Below, piece after piece: positions 32,239 through 42,434 of a stretch of DNA of 57,618 nt. A program made the position numbers and the translations under genes. Source of the stretch: Hyphococcus sp. (GTDB lineage Bacteria; Pseudomonadota; Alphaproteobacteria; Caulobacterales; Parvularculaceae). The DNA lies in contig BQJG01000014.1 of assembly GCA_021604585.1 (NCBI GenBank), positions 1-57,618 of the forward strand. The letters are read 5' to 3'. Below the pieces are notes generated by a model. It worked only from the letters and a program-made list of their open reading frames with translations, was not told the origin of the DNA and did not search any database. How positions within the stretch are numbered: the first letter of the stretch is position 1; every line of letters starts with the position of its first letter.

Positions 32239-33069
32239 ATGTCCCGCATCAAAGCCCGTTTTGACAAGCTGAAGGCTGAAAATCGCGCCGCCTTCATCCC
32301 CTTCATCATGGCGGGCGATCCGGACATGGCGGCTTCACTCAATTTGATGAAGAAGCTCCCCGGCGCTGGCGCAGACCTGATCGAACTTGGCGTCGCGTTT
32401 ACAGATCCTATGGCGGATGGTCCGGCCATCGCCGCTGCAGGCCTCAGAGCCCTCAAGTCGGGGCAAACCCTCGCCAAAACCCTTGAGATGGTTCGCTCAT
32501 TTCGGATCGAAGACGACCAGACACCGGTCATACTGATGGGGTATTACAATCCGTTTTATGCCTATGGGCCGGAAAAATTCGTCGATGACGCCAAAGCAGC
32601 AGGGATCGACGGGCTGATCATCGTCGATCTGCCACCGGAAGAAGACGCCGAGCTGTGCCTCCCGGCGCGGGCGGCTGGTCTTGATTTCATCCGTTTGGCG
32701 ACACCGACCACCGATGACGAGCGGTTGCCCGCCGTCATCCGCAATACATCCGGCTTTGTCTATTATGTCTCCGTGGCGGGCATTACAGGCAAAGCCGCTG
32801 GCCATACTGCGAATGTCAAAGACGCTCTGGACCGCCTGCGGGCGGCGTCCGGCTTGCCTGCCGCGGTCGGTTTCGGCATCAAAACGGGCGAAAAGGCGCG
32901 GGAATTCGCGCAATTCGCAGACGCCGTAGTGGTTGGCTCCGCGTTGGTGGATGAATTCGCCAAAACCCTTGAAGAGCAGCCCGGCGAGACCGATAATGGC
33001 GTTAACGCGGTCTTGAGGCTGGCGCAGGATATTTCGGGGGCAATCCGCGCCGCGCGCGAAAGCGCATAA
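32239..33069 (+). CDS. trpA: Tryptophan synthase alpha subunit
   Basis: Cleaves indole-3-glycerol phosphate to indole and glyceraldehyde 3-phosphate. Catalytic acids sit in ELGVAFTDPMADGP: Glu (about 51) and Asp (about 62). YYVSVAGITGK and GFGIKTGEKA complete the phosphate-binding parts. ATG 32239 gives 276 residues, the usual length; the open frame extends 19 codons further upstream. The partner gene trpB is not immediately upstream, where alphaproteobacteria normally have trpF-trpB; the gene before is yidD on the other strand. Downstream accD and folC keep the usual order. Confidence 0.97.
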   Translation: MSRIKARFDKLKAENRAAFIPFIMAGDPDMAASLNLMKKLPGAGADLIELGVAFTDPMADGPAIAAAGLRALKSGQTLAKTLEMVRSFRIEDDQTPVILMGYYNPFYAYGPEKFVDDAKAAGIDGLIIVDLPPEEDAELCLPARAAGLDFIRLATPTTDDERLPAVIRNTSGFVYYVSVAGITGKAAGHTANVKDALDRLRAASGLPAAVGFGIKTGEKAREFAQFADAVVVGSALVDEFAKTLEEQPGETDNGVNAVLRLAQDISGAIRAARESA

Positions 33070-33117
33070 CGGTCCATTTCACGCGAGTCAAAAGTAACGG
33101 TAAGGGCGCTGACGGGT

Positions 33118-34095
33118 ATGAGCTGGCTTTCCAACATTCCTCCGGGCATCAAAAACATCTTCAAGCCAAAAGACGACGGCTCCGACACGTTATGGTCGAA
33201 ATGCCCCGGCTGCGGCGAAATGATCTTCCAGCGCGATCTCGACGCGGCCCATCAAGTGTGCCCGTCCTGCGGACACCATCTCGCCATCGGGCCGGAAGAA
33301 CGCCTGGCGATGATCTTCGATACTGGCGCCTATGAGACGATCGAGTTGCCGGAACCGGTGACAGATCCACTCAAATTTCGCGACGAAAAGAAATATGTCG
33401 ACCGCCTGAAAGAGAACCGCAAGAAAACCGGCCAACAGGACGCAATGCAGGCCGCATACGGAACAATTGACGGCGTCGCCTCCGTCGTCGCCGTTCAAAA
33501 TTTCAAATTCATGGGCGGCTCCATGGGCATGGCGCTCGGTGAGGCGATGCTTAAAGCCGCTGAAACCGCTGTCGCGCGCCGCGCGCCGCTAATCGTCTTC
33601 GCAGCCTCCGGCGGCGCGCGCATGCAGGAAGGCATTCTCTCGCTGATGCAAATGCCGCGCACCACCATCGCAGTGCAAATGGTGAAAGAAGCAGGCCTTC
33701 CCTACATTGTAGTCCTGACCAATCCAACGACTGGCGGCGTCACTGCGTCTTACGCGATGCTGGGCGACGTCAACATTGCTGAGCCCGGCGCCTTAATCTG
33801 TTTCGCCGGACCCCGCGTCATTGAACAGACGATCCGCGAAAAATTGCCTGAAGGATTTCAGCGCGCTGAATTCCTCGAAGAAAAAGGCATGGTCGATCTC
33901 GTCGTGCCGCGCGCCGACATGAAACCGACCTTGTCAAAGCTGATCCGGGTATTGGTCAAGGAACGCCGTCAAAACGCCGCGGCCCCGGCGGCGGCGGCCC
34001 CCGCCATTTCGGCGCCGGCGATCATTAAACCCGAAAAGACTGTCAAAGCGACAAAGTTGAAAACGCCGATCAAGCTCGACAAGGCGGCGGAATAA
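33118..34095 (+). CDS. accD: Acetyl-CoA carboxylase carboxyltransferase subunit beta
   Basis: Carboxyltransferase subunit that transfers CO2 from biotin carrier to acetyl-CoA, the first committed step of fatty acid synthesis; acts with AccA. The N-terminal zinc finger CPGC...CPSC (about 28-50) and the crotonase-like core with SGGARMQEG, TTGGVTASYAMLGDVNIAEPGALI and the RVIEQTIRE loop are clear. The 325-residue protein has an Ala/Pro-rich, Lys-rich tail of about 35 residues beyond the usual end, common in alphaproteobacteria. It follows trpA after 48 bp and precedes folC by 39 bp in one transcription unit. Confidence 0.98.
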   Translation: MSWLSNIPPGIKNIFKPKDDGSDTLWSKCPGCGEMIFQRDLDAAHQVCPSCGHHLAIGPEERLAMIFDTGAYETIELPEPVTDPLKFRDEKKYVDRLKENRKKTGQQDAMQAAYGTIDGVASVVAVQNFKFMGGSMGMALGEAMLKAAETAVARRAPLIVFAASGGARMQEGILSLMQMPRTTIAVQMVKEAGLPYIVVLTNPTTGGVTASYAMLGDVNIAEPGALICFAGPRVIEQTIREKLPEGFQRAEFLEEKGMVDLVVPRADMKPTLSKLIRVLVKERRQNAAAPAAAAPAISAPAIIKPEKTVKATKLKTPIKLDKAAE

Positions 34096-34134
34096 GCCCA
34101 ACACTCGCCGCGCATTTCAAAGAGGAATTTTCGC

Positions 34135-35436
34135 GTGAGCGATGTTGAGACCGTGCTCGCGCAGATTGCGGACCGGCGCCCTGTCATTATCGATCTGTCG
34201 CTCGACCGTATTCGCTCTGCGTTGTCGCGTCTTGGCGATCCGCAAAAGAAATTGCCGCCTGTGTTTCACGTCGCCGGCACAAACGGCAAAGGCTCAACCG
34301 TCGCCTATCTGCGCGCGATACTCGAGGCGGCCGGAAAGAGCGCCCATGTCTACACCTCCCCCCATCTTGTTCGGTTCAATGAGCGCATCGTCGTTGCGGG
34401 AAGAGAAATCAGCGACGCCGCGCTGATTGATGCGCTTAGGCGCACAGATGCAGCCATGGGCGAGGATATGCTCACCTATTTCGAAACCACAACGTGCGCC
34501 GCTTTTTTAGCCTTTGCAGAAACGCCGGCGGACTTTTCCATCATTGAAGTGGGCCTTGGCGGACGGCTCGATGCAACAAATGTGATGGAACCGCCGCTCG
34601 CCGCCATCATTACGCCGGTCGACCTCGATCATCAGTCTTTTCTTGGCGACACACTGAGTGAGATTGCGGGCGAAAAGGCTGGAATTTTCCGGCGCGGGGC
34701 GCAGGCCGTCATCGCTCAGCAATCGCCGGAAGCCATGGCGGTGCTGCAGCAGCACGCACAACGCACAGGCGCCCGCACCCATGCCTGGGGCGAACAATGG
34801 AGCGCTTACTCCGAACACGGAAGGTTAATCTATCAGGATGATACCGGACTTTGCGATCTCGATCCGCCGCGCCTTGCAGGCGCCCATCAGATCGACAATG
34901 CAGGAGCCGCCGTCGCGGCGATACGAGCGGCTGGCCTTGATATTTCCGATGCAGCAATTTCAAAAGGTCTTGGCGATGCGCATTGGCCCGCGCGTATGCA
35001 GCGCCTCACAAAAGGACCGCTCATCGATCTCGCCTGCGACGCCCTTGGCGTAGACGCTGAGCTCTGGCTCGATGGCGGCCACAACCCTCATGCGGGACGG
35101 GCCATTGCACGGGTCATGGCCGATCTCGACGCAATCAGCCCGAAGCCGCTCGTCATGATTTCGGGCATGCAGGCCAACAAGGACGCTATCGGGTATTTCG
35201 CGCCATTCGCGGGGCTCGTTCGCGAAGTGTTTTGTGTTGCAGCAGACAAGGACGGCGTTATGTCGCCGGGGGAGGTCGCAGAAGCCGCAACCGCTGCGGG
35301 ATTGAAAACGCAAGCCTGCGCCTCGCTTAACGAAGCTCTGAAAAAAGCCTGCGCTGATAAAAACAACGAGCCGCCGAGATTGCTCATCAGCGGCTCGCTC
35401 TATCTTGCGGGCGAAGTGCTTCGCGAAAATTCCTGA
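34135..35436 (+). CDS. folC: Bifunctional dihydrofolate / folylpolyglutamate synthase
   Basis: ATP-dependent ligase that adds glutamate to dihydropteroate and to folates. GTNGKGSTVAYL (about 49-60) is the ATP loop; HLVRFNERI and DATNVM follow, with DGGHNPHA near 320 in the C-terminal domain. The length of 433 is normal. The start is GTG at 34135, with AGAGGA upstream; no ATG is nearby. Position after accD is the conserved alphaproteobacterial arrangement trpA-accD-folC. Confidence 0.97.
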   Translation: MSDVETVLAQIADRRPVIIDLSLDRIRSALSRLGDPQKKLPPVFHVAGTNGKGSTVAYLRAILEAAGKSAHVYTSPHLVRFNERIVVAGREISDAALIDALRRTDAAMGEDMLTYFETTTCAAFLAFAETPADFSIIEVGLGGRLDATNVMEPPLAAIITPVDLDHQSFLGDTLSEIAGEKAGIFRRGAQAVIAQQSPEAMAVLQQHAQRTGARTHAWGEQWSAYSEHGRLIYQDDTGLCDLDPPRLAGAHQIDNAGAAVAAIRAAGLDISDAAISKGLGDAHWPARMQRLTKGPLIDLACDALGVDAELWLDGGHNPHAGRAIARVMADLDAISPKPLVMISGMQANKDAIGYFAPFAGLVREVFCVAADKDGVMSPGEVAEAATAAGLKTQACASLNEALKKACADKNNEPPRLLISGSLYLAGEVLRENS

Positions 35437-35486
35437 AGCAAGATCCCATTAAATCTTATCGGATCCAAACAAAATTCTTAGAGGTC

Positions 35487-35533
35487 GCATGATCGAACCG
35501 GAAAACCGGTTCCCACTTTTTCTCATCACGCTC
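35487..35533. repeat. Dispersed palindromic repeat (alphaproteobacterial GAACCGGTT type)
   Basis: Contains GAACCGG-AAAA-CCGGTTC (35495-35512), a perfect 7-bp hairpin, flanked by GCATGATC and by CCCACTTTTT. This hairpin with GATCATG and AAAAGTGGGAACCGGTT is a very common interspersed repeat of rhizobia and their relatives (recollection). Only one copy is in the window. It sits between convergent folC and trxA and may also serve as a weak terminator. Confidence 0.6.
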
Positions 35534-35868
35534 TAAGCAGCAGTTTGTTTCATCACTTCTTCAACCCAAGCAGCGAGCTGGCTCTTGGGCGCTGCGCCGA
35601 CGCGGGTTGCAATGTGTTCGCCACCGGAAAAGATCATCAGGGTTGGAATGCCGCGAACGCCATAACGGCCCGGTGTCTCCGGATTTTCGTCAATGTTGAC
35701 CTTCGCCACGGTAAGCTTGCCTTCGTAGTCTTTGGCGATCTCATCCAGAGCGGGAGCGATCTGTTTGCACGGGCCGCACCATTCCGCCCAGAAATCAATT
35801 AGAACGATATCGCCGGAATCAAGAACATCGGCGGAAAAGCTGGCGTCGGTTACAGTTTTGGCGGCCAT
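35533..35868 (-). CDS. trxA: Thioredoxin
   Basis: Cytoplasmic disulfide reductase of 111 residues. The active site WCGPC has cysteines at 31 and 34, FWAEWCGPCKQIAP is typical, and cis-Pro is in RGIPTLM. The length and the absence of a signal peptide agree with the major cytoplasmic thioredoxin. It follows addA after 63 bp on the same strand, as in many alphaproteobacteria. The position at the end of a long coupled operon suggests it also has its own promoter, but none is clear. Confidence 0.97.
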   Translation of the reverse strand: MAAKTVTDASFSADVLDSGDIVLIDFWAEWCGPCKQIAPALDEIAKDYEGKLTVAKVNIDENPETPGRYGVRGIPTLMIFSGGEHIATRVGAAPKSQLAAWVEEVMKQTAA

Positions 35869-35931
35869 AGAAAACTCCTGGGAAAAACTCCGGAATGCGA
35901 AAGCATGAAGATAGCGCGCGCCGTCGCCGTT

Positions 35932-38900
35932 TCAACCCGCCTTTTTGATGCGCGCGAAGGCGTGATCGAGCATTTCGGCGGGAACCTCCATGAGCCTTGC
36001 CTCATATGTCCATAAAAGGGCGCAGACGATCTGACGACCGGGATAGATTTCCTGTAGCAGCGCGCGATAAGCGGCGAGCTGCGCCACATAGGCCGGGTCC
36101 GCATCATGCACATTCTTTGGCGGCGGACGGTTCGTCTTGTAATCGACGACGAGAACGCGGGCCGGCGAAACAGCGAGGCGGTCAATCTGGCCCGTCATGC
36201 GCGCGGAGGCTGGCGCGCCTTCCGGAATGCCGACAATTGACGCCTCAGCCAGAGAACCTGACGCAAAAACTTCAGCGAATTGCGGATCGGTCAGCACACG
36301 CATGACCTCCGCACGCCAGCGCGATCGTTCATCCTCATCGATATCAGGCGCCAGCCGCTTCAACAATTTTTCCGCTGCCGCGGCGCGGCGGTGAAGCGGC
36401 GCATCCGGCAATAGCTCAAGCAAACGGTGTAATACGCGCCCGCGGAAATACTTATCTTCGCTACCGCTTCTTGTTAAGGTCGGCGCATAAACAACATCCT
36501 TCGCGCCGCCCAATTGTTCACTTTCTTCCTCGCCTGACAGTTTCGACGGCGTGAGCTGCAAGCGCGGCGCTTCGGCCGGCGCGGGCCTTTTGATCCACTC
36601 CGGCGGAGAAATATTGGGTTTTGCGCGGTCCGCTTTCTTTTCTTCAATCTCTGCCGTTTGATTGCATGATAACCGAAGCAATGGCGCCGGCGAGTCAGGC
36701 CAGAAAGGCGCCGCATGCGCTTCTGCTGGAATCCCAAGACGGTCAAACGCATCAATAGAGAGCGAATGCCATGATTTCACGCCAATCGCTTTTTCCTGCG
36801 GGTTCTTCTTGTTTCCCTGTTCAACGCCGCAAATGTAAAGCCGGTCTCGCGCGCGCGTTGCCGCCACATAAAAGAGCCGCCGGTATTCCTCATAATCCAG
36901 ACGCGATTTTTCTGCTCGCGCCGTCTCGCTGAGCGCCACATCGTCAGCCTTTGCCCACGCAAGCAGGCTGGCGCCCAGCTCCAAATTCGATCCCCGGGGC
37001 GCTTTCAGCAATGGATCTTTCGCATTGGCGTTTGGTTCGCGATGGGCGTCGAGCAGAAAGACAATGTCAGCCTCAAGCCCTTTAGCGCCGTGCACCGTCA
37101 TTACACGAACGGAATCATTGTCGCGTTCCATTTCACGCTTGATGTCGCTTGATGAGTTGTCAAACCACGCAACGAAATCACGCAGGCTGCGCGGTTCGCC
37201 GTTTTCAAAATCCAGCGCCTGGAGCAATAGCTCGTCAATGGCGTCGGAAGACACTTCGCCGAGGCGCAAAAAGAAGCGCTTGCGGCCTGCCGGCGCGCCT
37301 GTTTCGAGTATATGTGAGAAAAATGCATAGGGGCCCTGGCTTTTCGCCATGCTACGCGCGGAAATAATTTCATGCGCCGCAAGCTCCCAGTTCTCGCGTT
37401 CTTTCTGGCGGCGGCGCAGTGACGCCCACAGACTCTCTTTCTCACTGCGCTCATAGGCGAGCGGAAACAAATCCGCATCGTCTTCAAATCCAAAAAGCGG
37501 GCTCTTCAGGGTTTCCGCCAATGAAAGATCGTCACCTGGCGTCAGCGCAAAGCGCGCAAACGAGATCAGGTCTTCCACCGCCGGATCTTCTGCAAGTTTC
37601 AATCGATCGGGACCGGCAACCGGCACACCGGCGGCGGAGAGCCGCTGGATCACATCGCGAAACAAGGCGCCGCGGCTCTGCACCAAAATCATGATGTCGC
37701 CCGCGCGGATGGGACGCCCGCGCGAGACCAGCAGTTCCTTTGAGTCGCGCCAGCCTTTGATCGTATCCGCAACGCGATCACACAAAACCCTGACCGGATG
37801 ATTGCTTTCCGGCGCATCCACCGGCGCATCCCAGGGATTGACTTTGACCTTTTCGGGGTAAGGCGTCAGCGGCCATAATTCGACCAGCCCCGCCTCACCT
37901 TTGCGCTTTACGCCATGCGGCGGCACTTCATCGCCCAGTCCCTCGGCGGCGGCGCGATCGGCAAACGCAGCATCGACAAAGGACAAGACAGGCGCCGTCG
38001 TTCGAAACGACATGGGAAGCTGCACATTCTTATAGTCAGTGACCTCGTTCAATTTTTGTCCGAGATCGTGTTCTTTTTCCTTAAACAAGCCGACATCAGC
38101 GCCCTGAAAGGAATAAATGGACTGCTTCAAGTCACCGACTGCGAAGAAACTTCTAGGTTCGCGACGCGCGCCAGCGCCGCTGAAGAAATCAGCGAACAGA
38201 TTTTCGACGACCTCCCACTGGCCCGGCGACGTGTCTTGCGCTTCATCAATCAGCACATGATCGATACCCAGATCGAGCTTGTACATGATCCATTGCGCTT
38301 CCACCTGCTGAAACAGACGCTTCGTCCGATCAATCAGATCGTCGAAATCAAGCATGGCCCGCACAGCTTTTGCCTCGCCATACCGCTTGTTCAAGGCGGC
38401 GCCGAGGCGCCAGAACGCAAGCGTATCAGCGTAAATAGACAACGCCTTCAAGGTTTGGAATTCAGCGAAGAACGCGCCCTTCAGGTCATCAAGATACGAC
38501 CTCACCCACGGGTCATGTTTATCGGTCACGGCGGTGGCGATTTTATCGACCGTTTTTGACTGGTCGGAGACAAGCAGCAAAGAAACAAGCACGTCCCATT
38601 TCTCATCAACCGATATTGCCGAGAAATAGGCCGTTAACGTGTTGGCTGCTTTGATAGGGTTAGCGCCGCCCGCCGCGAGCCCGTCACGCGCGCGCATCAA
38701 CTCAGCCTTGTTTACCGCGTCGATGAAGCCAGATTTGACGTCGTCAGCCGATTGATCCGGATTGATCGCAAGATCGCGCGCCAGCGCCGCAGCAGCGCCG
38801 TCAACATCGTCTGGCGCTCCTTTGCTTCCTGAGCCCAGCAACAAACCCCGCAAATCCGTTTCGTTGCGTTTCAGCGAGAGGCGGTCAAAATCCGCAGCGG

Positions 38901-39438
38901 TTGCCGGGTCATTACGCGCGGACGCAGCAAGCGCGTCGAGCGCTGCGCTTTTCAACGCAAACGCTTGCGCGTCCTCAATCACAGAAAACCCCGGCGGGGC
39001 GCCAGCTTCGATGGGAAAACGCCGAAGCACGCTTTCACAGAAAGAGTGGATGGTTTGAATCTTCAACCCGCCCGGCGTTTCCAGCGCACGGGCAAATAAC
39101 CGCCGCGCCTTGGCGAGTTCGTCCGCAGGTTTTTCCGCCGCCGCATCGCCTTCAAGGTCAGCTAATTCTTTGCACAATTGGTCATCGCTCGCGAGCGCCC
39201 ACTCGCCGAGCACAGAGAATAATCGTTCCGCCATTTCCGCCGCCGCAGCCTTGGTAAAGGTGATGCAAAGAATTTTTTGCGGCGGAGCGTCAGCGAGCAG
39301 CAGGCGTGCAACGCGATTCGTCAAAACTCGTGTTTTGCCGGAACCCGCATTGGCCATGACAAAGACGGATCGTTGCGGGTCAGCGGCGATCCGCTGATTA
39401 TTCGTTGTTTCTTCGAGTGCTGTATTTGCGAGGGTCAT
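35932..39438 (-). CDS. addA: Double-strand-break repair helicase/nuclease AddA
   Basis: UvrD-type helicase of 1168 residues with a C-terminal RecB-like nuclease; with AddB it resects DNA ends for RecA. Walker A is NAGSGKT at 30-36, DEAQDTSPGQWEVVENL is motif II, and RVMTVHGAKGLEADIVFLL and YVAATRARDRLYIC are later helicase motifs. The nuclease ending has VLVVDYKTNRP with the Asp and Lys in place. The start overlaps the addB stop by 4 bases (ATGA), implying translational coupling. Confidence 0.97.
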   Translation of the reverse strand: MTLANTALEETTNNQRIAADPQRSVFVMANAGSGKTRVLTNRVARLLLADAPPQKILCITFTKAAAAEMAERLFSVLGEWALASDDQLCKELADLEGDAAAEKPADELAKARRLFARALETPGGLKIQTIHSFCESVLRRFPIEAGAPPGFSVIEDAQAFALKSAALDALAASARNDPATAADFDRLSLKRNETDLRGLLLGSGSKGAPDDVDGAAAALARDLAINPDQSADDVKSGFIDAVNKAELMRARDGLAAGGANPIKAANTLTAYFSAISVDEKWDVLVSLLLVSDQSKTVDKIATAVTDKHDPWVRSYLDDLKGAFFAEFQTLKALSIYADTLAFWRLGAALNKRYGEAKAVRAMLDFDDLIDRTKRLFQQVEAQWIMYKLDLGIDHVLIDEAQDTSPGQWEVVENLFADFFSGAGARREPRSFFAVGDLKQSIYSFQGADVGLFKEKEHDLGQKLNEVTDYKNVQLPMSFRTTAPVLSFVDAAFADRAAAEGLGDEVPPHGVKRKGEAGLVELWPLTPYPEKVKVNPWDAPVDAPESNHPVRVLCDRVADTIKGWRDSKELLVSRGRPIRAGDIMILVQSRGALFRDVIQRLSAAGVPVAGPDRLKLAEDPAVEDLISFARFALTPGDDLSLAETLKSPLFGFEDDADLFPLAYERSEKESLWASLRRRQKERENWELAAHEIISARSMAKSQGPYAFFSHILETGAPAGRKRFFLRLGEVSSDAIDELLLQALDFENGEPRSLRDFVAWFDNSSSDIKREMERDNDSVRVMTVHGAKGLEADIVFLLDAHREPNANAKDPLLKAPRGSNLELGASLLAWAKADDVALSETARAEKSRLDYEEYRRLFYVAATRARDRLYICGVEQGNKKNPQEKAIGVKSWHSLSIDAFDRLGIPAEAHAAPFWPDSPAPLLRLSCNQTAEIEEKKADRAKPNISPPEWIKRPAPAEAPRLQLTPSKLSGEEESEQLGGAKDVVYAPTLTRSGSEDKYFRGRVLHRLLELLPDAPLHRRAAAAEKLLKRLAPDIDEDERSRWRAEVMRVLTDPQFAEVFASGSLAEASIVGIPEGAPASARMTGQIDRLAVSPARVLVVDYKTNRPPPKNVHDADPAYVAQLAAYRALLQEIYPGRQIVCALLWTYEARLMEVPAEMLDHAFARIKKAG

Positions 39439-42434
39439 TCTTCACCCCCGCCATCGCTCTCGCCTTGCGCATTTCGTTCGCCGCGCCGCGCGAGGTGGTC
39501 ATAATCGCCATATGGATTGATGAATTGCGGCCTCGGCTGTGAAAGGTAAGGCGCCTTCTCGTCGTTAAAATGACGAATGATCGAAATAAGGCCATCATGG
39601 GCTTCATTCATGGCGTCGCGCGCATCGTTGCCTTCAGCGCCTGCGTCCTCTTCTCTTTTCTTGCGTGACACGACGCGCACATATTCAAAACCGGAAACAT
39701 TTGTTGCGCCAAGTTCTTCAAATCCGCCGGCCGCAACGATTAATCCGGTCAATGGCAATTGCGGATTGAAGTTCGCCTTCTCTTGCTTGTGGCTCGGCGG
39801 CTTGCCGGATTTGTAATCGACGATATAGGCCGACCCGTCCTCCAGCCGATCAATCCGGTCAGCCTGAGCAACCAATTCAAAGCTTTGATCGTCAACAGAA
39901 AGCTTTGTTTTTCCGCGCCCTTCCAGAATGACAGGCGCGCCAGCAGCGCGCCGCACGGCATCCCAGTCGGCAAGAAATACAAACGCCTCTTCGGCGCGCG
40001 CGCGCCAGAACGCGCTGTGATGAGCGTCGAGACCATGCGCCGGCGCATGTTGTTCAAACAGGTCTTTCAATCTGGATATCTGCGCGCTCCGTTCCGGCGA
40101 ACGATCTTCGCGGACAAAATCTTCCAATACTTTATGAAATAAAATACCCAGATATCGTTGGTCAAAAACTTCGCCTAATGGGTCAAGTTTGCGCAGGCGA
40201 AGAATTTTTGACGCGTAAATCGCATAGGGGTCGCGCAAGAGCGTGCCGATCTGAGTCACAGACAAACCTTTAGGGCGCGCACCAAGCGGCGGGCGCGGTG
40301 CAGGCGCTGCGACGGCCTTAACCGCTTCTGGCCGATCAAGCATGGCGACGAGTGCTTCGGCGACTTCAGATTCGTCAATGTCAGACAGGAAACCGGCGCC
40401 CTTCAGAATATTCTTCAGGCGGACAATCCATCGCGATGATTTTGTCGGCTTGCCGGCCGCCCGCGCTGACCGGGTCAACACGACTTCAGGCGCCGCTGTA
40501 AGCTGGGCGAAATCATGCGCTGCTAGACCGATGCGGCGTTCTGGCGACGGCAAGCCCAACTCACTTCGCATCTGGCGAGACAGAAACGGGTCGATGGCGG
40601 CGTCGCGCGGCCACACGCCTTCATTCAGCCCCGCCAAAATCACCAGATCAGCGGTCTGTAGACGCGCCTCAAGCGGACCGAGAATGGACAGACGTGGATG
40701 CGCAGGCGCGCGGCGGCGTACAGCACCACCAGCAATTAACCGCGCAAAAATATCGGCATAGTCCGACGCCTGGTCCGCCACAATCAAGGAAAGCGCCGGA
40801 CGCAGCGAAGCCAGCATGATTGCGCCGGCTTCGCCATCATCGCCGCGCCAAAGCTGCTCAGCGCCAGACACCTCATTGCTCGCGCTCAACATTTCAGCGG
40901 CGCTGAGATGCGCCTCGAACCGGTCTGCGAATGACGCCTCCGCCGTCGCCCACAAGCCATATGCCTTGCTGAGCACATCAAGCATCGCAACCGCATGCGG
41001 CGGCGGCTCTGTTTGCGCAGCGAGCTTGCGTCGCAATCCCTCCATGCCAGCCGCAGGCCGCAGACCGCGCAACGCGCGATCAAAAAACTGCGCAGCCCTC
41101 ACACGCGACTTTGCATCCAAGCCGCCGCCAAACAGCGGATGATCGACCAGCGCCATCACCCGAACCGGGTCGGACGGATCATCCAACCAGCGCGCTGCAA
41201 GGCGCAAATAGATCCCGCATGGCGTGTTTGCAAACGGCGCACCCGCCGAGTCATCAACATTAACGCCCCAGCGGCGCATTTTCATGGTGACCCGGCGCGC
41301 GAGGTCGCGATCAGGCGTCACCAGCATCGCAGTCCGGTCAGGCGTTTCAATCGCCTCGCGAAATTTCAGCGCAATCGCCGCAGCTTCGCTTTCTTCGTCA
41401 CGCGCTTCAATGAGGCGGAGCCCTTTCAGCGCGTTACGCACGTCTTTATCCGCTGATTTTACGTCCTGCGCCCAGCGCCGCCAATCATCTGACGCCTCCG
41501 CGGGGCGCAGCACAATGGTCATCAGTTCGGCGCGTGCGCTTGCTTCGCCGCTCTGAAGCGGCCATGCCTGAACGGCGTCGCGGCCGATTCCTAAAGACCC
41601 GAGCAACGCCTTCAGCCCACTTTGCGGGTGTGGTTCGTCAATCGTCTCCCAGATATGTTCAGGCGCTGAAAGGTCGAGCCCGGGCAACACAACAGCGCCA
41701 TGACCAAGCGACGCGACACATTTCATCAAACGCGCAACGGCAGGCGTCGAACCCGTCGTCCCGGCGATGATGACAGGTTTTTCTGGCGGCGCGCTTTGCC
41801 AGCGCCGGGTTTGCAAATCAATTAGCGCAATCCGCCGCGCCGCGGGATCGCTTACCCCTTCCGCCGCGAGATAGTCCGGCCAGGCTTTTGTGATGATCTC
41901 CAGAAATTGAAGAGACTCCTGCCAATGCGCTGCTAATCGTTCCGGGACAATCGAGTGCAATTTTTGCAGGTTAACTTCTTCAGTATACAGCGAATCCAAT
42001 AATTTCCCAAGCTCGTCGGCCGCTGAGATAGCGGCCGCCCAGCGGCGCTGTCCGTCAAAAAACGTTTTTTCTTTTTCCGCAACCCAACGCGCGAGCACCA
42101 GGCGGCGTGTAGAAGAAGAAACTACTGGCGCCAGCGCCAATTCATCTTCGATCGTTAAACCAAAATCGCCGATATCGAATTCGTCTTCATCAATATCGCC
42201 AAGCGCTTTGATCCGCGGCGTCAGACATGCGGAACCGTCCGCCGCAACGAGAAAAGCCTCTGCGCACGCTCGTGCGGCGCGCCTTGTGGGCAGGTAAACA
42301 GTCGCATCAGGCAACGCGAAACCAGCGCTTTTTATTGCGGTATTAAGCCCGCGCGCCAGCTCCAATAAAAAATCCTGCCCCGAGGCAATTGAAAAATATC
42401 GGGGGCTTGGTGCGTCAAAGATTCCTTCCGCCAT
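39435..42434 (-). CDS. addB: Double-strand-break repair protein AddB
   Basis: Second subunit of the AddAB helicase-nuclease, 999 residues. It is poorly conserved in its helicase-like N-terminal half, as is normal for AddB, with no Walker A lysine motif visible. The C-terminal nuclease domain shows YIVDYKSGKPP. Genomic pairing with addA and the order tsaE-amgK-murU-addB-addA-trxA, conserved in alphaproteobacteria, support the call. The start shares a base with the stop of the upstream nucleotidyltransferase gene. Confidence 0.95.
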   Translation of the reverse strand: MAEGIFDAPSPRYFSIASGQDFLLELARGLNTAIKSAGFALPDATVYLPTRRAARACAEAFLVAADGSACLTPRIKALGDIDEDEFDIGDFGLTIEDELALAPVVSSSTRRLVLARWVAEKEKTFFDGQRRWAAAISAADELGKLLDSLYTEEVNLQKLHSIVPERLAAHWQESLQFLEIITKAWPDYLAAEGVSDPAARRIALIDLQTRRWQSAPPEKPVIIAGTTGSTPAVARLMKCVASLGHGAVVLPGLDLSAPEHIWETIDEPHPQSGLKALLGSLGIGRDAVQAWPLQSGEASARAELMTIVLRPAEASDDWRRWAQDVKSADKDVRNALKGLRLIEARDEESEAAAIALKFREAIETPDRTAMLVTPDRDLARRVTMKMRRWGVNVDDSAGAPFANTPCGIYLRLAARWLDDPSDPVRVMALVDHPLFGGGLDAKSRVRAAQFFDRALRGLRPAAGMEGLRRKLAAQTEPPPHAVAMLDVLSKAYGLWATAEASFADRFEAHLSAAEMLSASNEVSGAEQLWRGDDGEAGAIMLASLRPALSLIVADQASDYADIFARLIAGGAVRRRAPAHPRLSILGPLEARLQTADLVILAGLNEGVWPRDAAIDPFLSRQMRSELGLPSPERRIGLAAHDFAQLTAAPEVVLTRSARAAGKPTKSSRWIVRLKNILKGAGFLSDIDESEVAEALVAMLDRPEAVKAVAAPAPRPPLGARPKGLSVTQIGTLLRDPYAIYASKILRLRKLDPLGEVFDQRYLGILFHKVLEDFVREDRSPERSAQISRLKDLFEQHAPAHGLDAHHSAFWRARAEEAFVFLADWDAVRRAAGAPVILEGRGKTKLSVDDQSFELVAQADRIDRLEDGSAYIVDYKSGKPPSHKQEKANFNPQLPLTGLIVAAGGFEELGATNVSGFEYVRVVSRKKREEDAGAEGNDARDAMNEAHDGLISIIRHFNDEKAPYLSQPRPQFINPYGDYDHLARRGERNAQGESDGGGEE

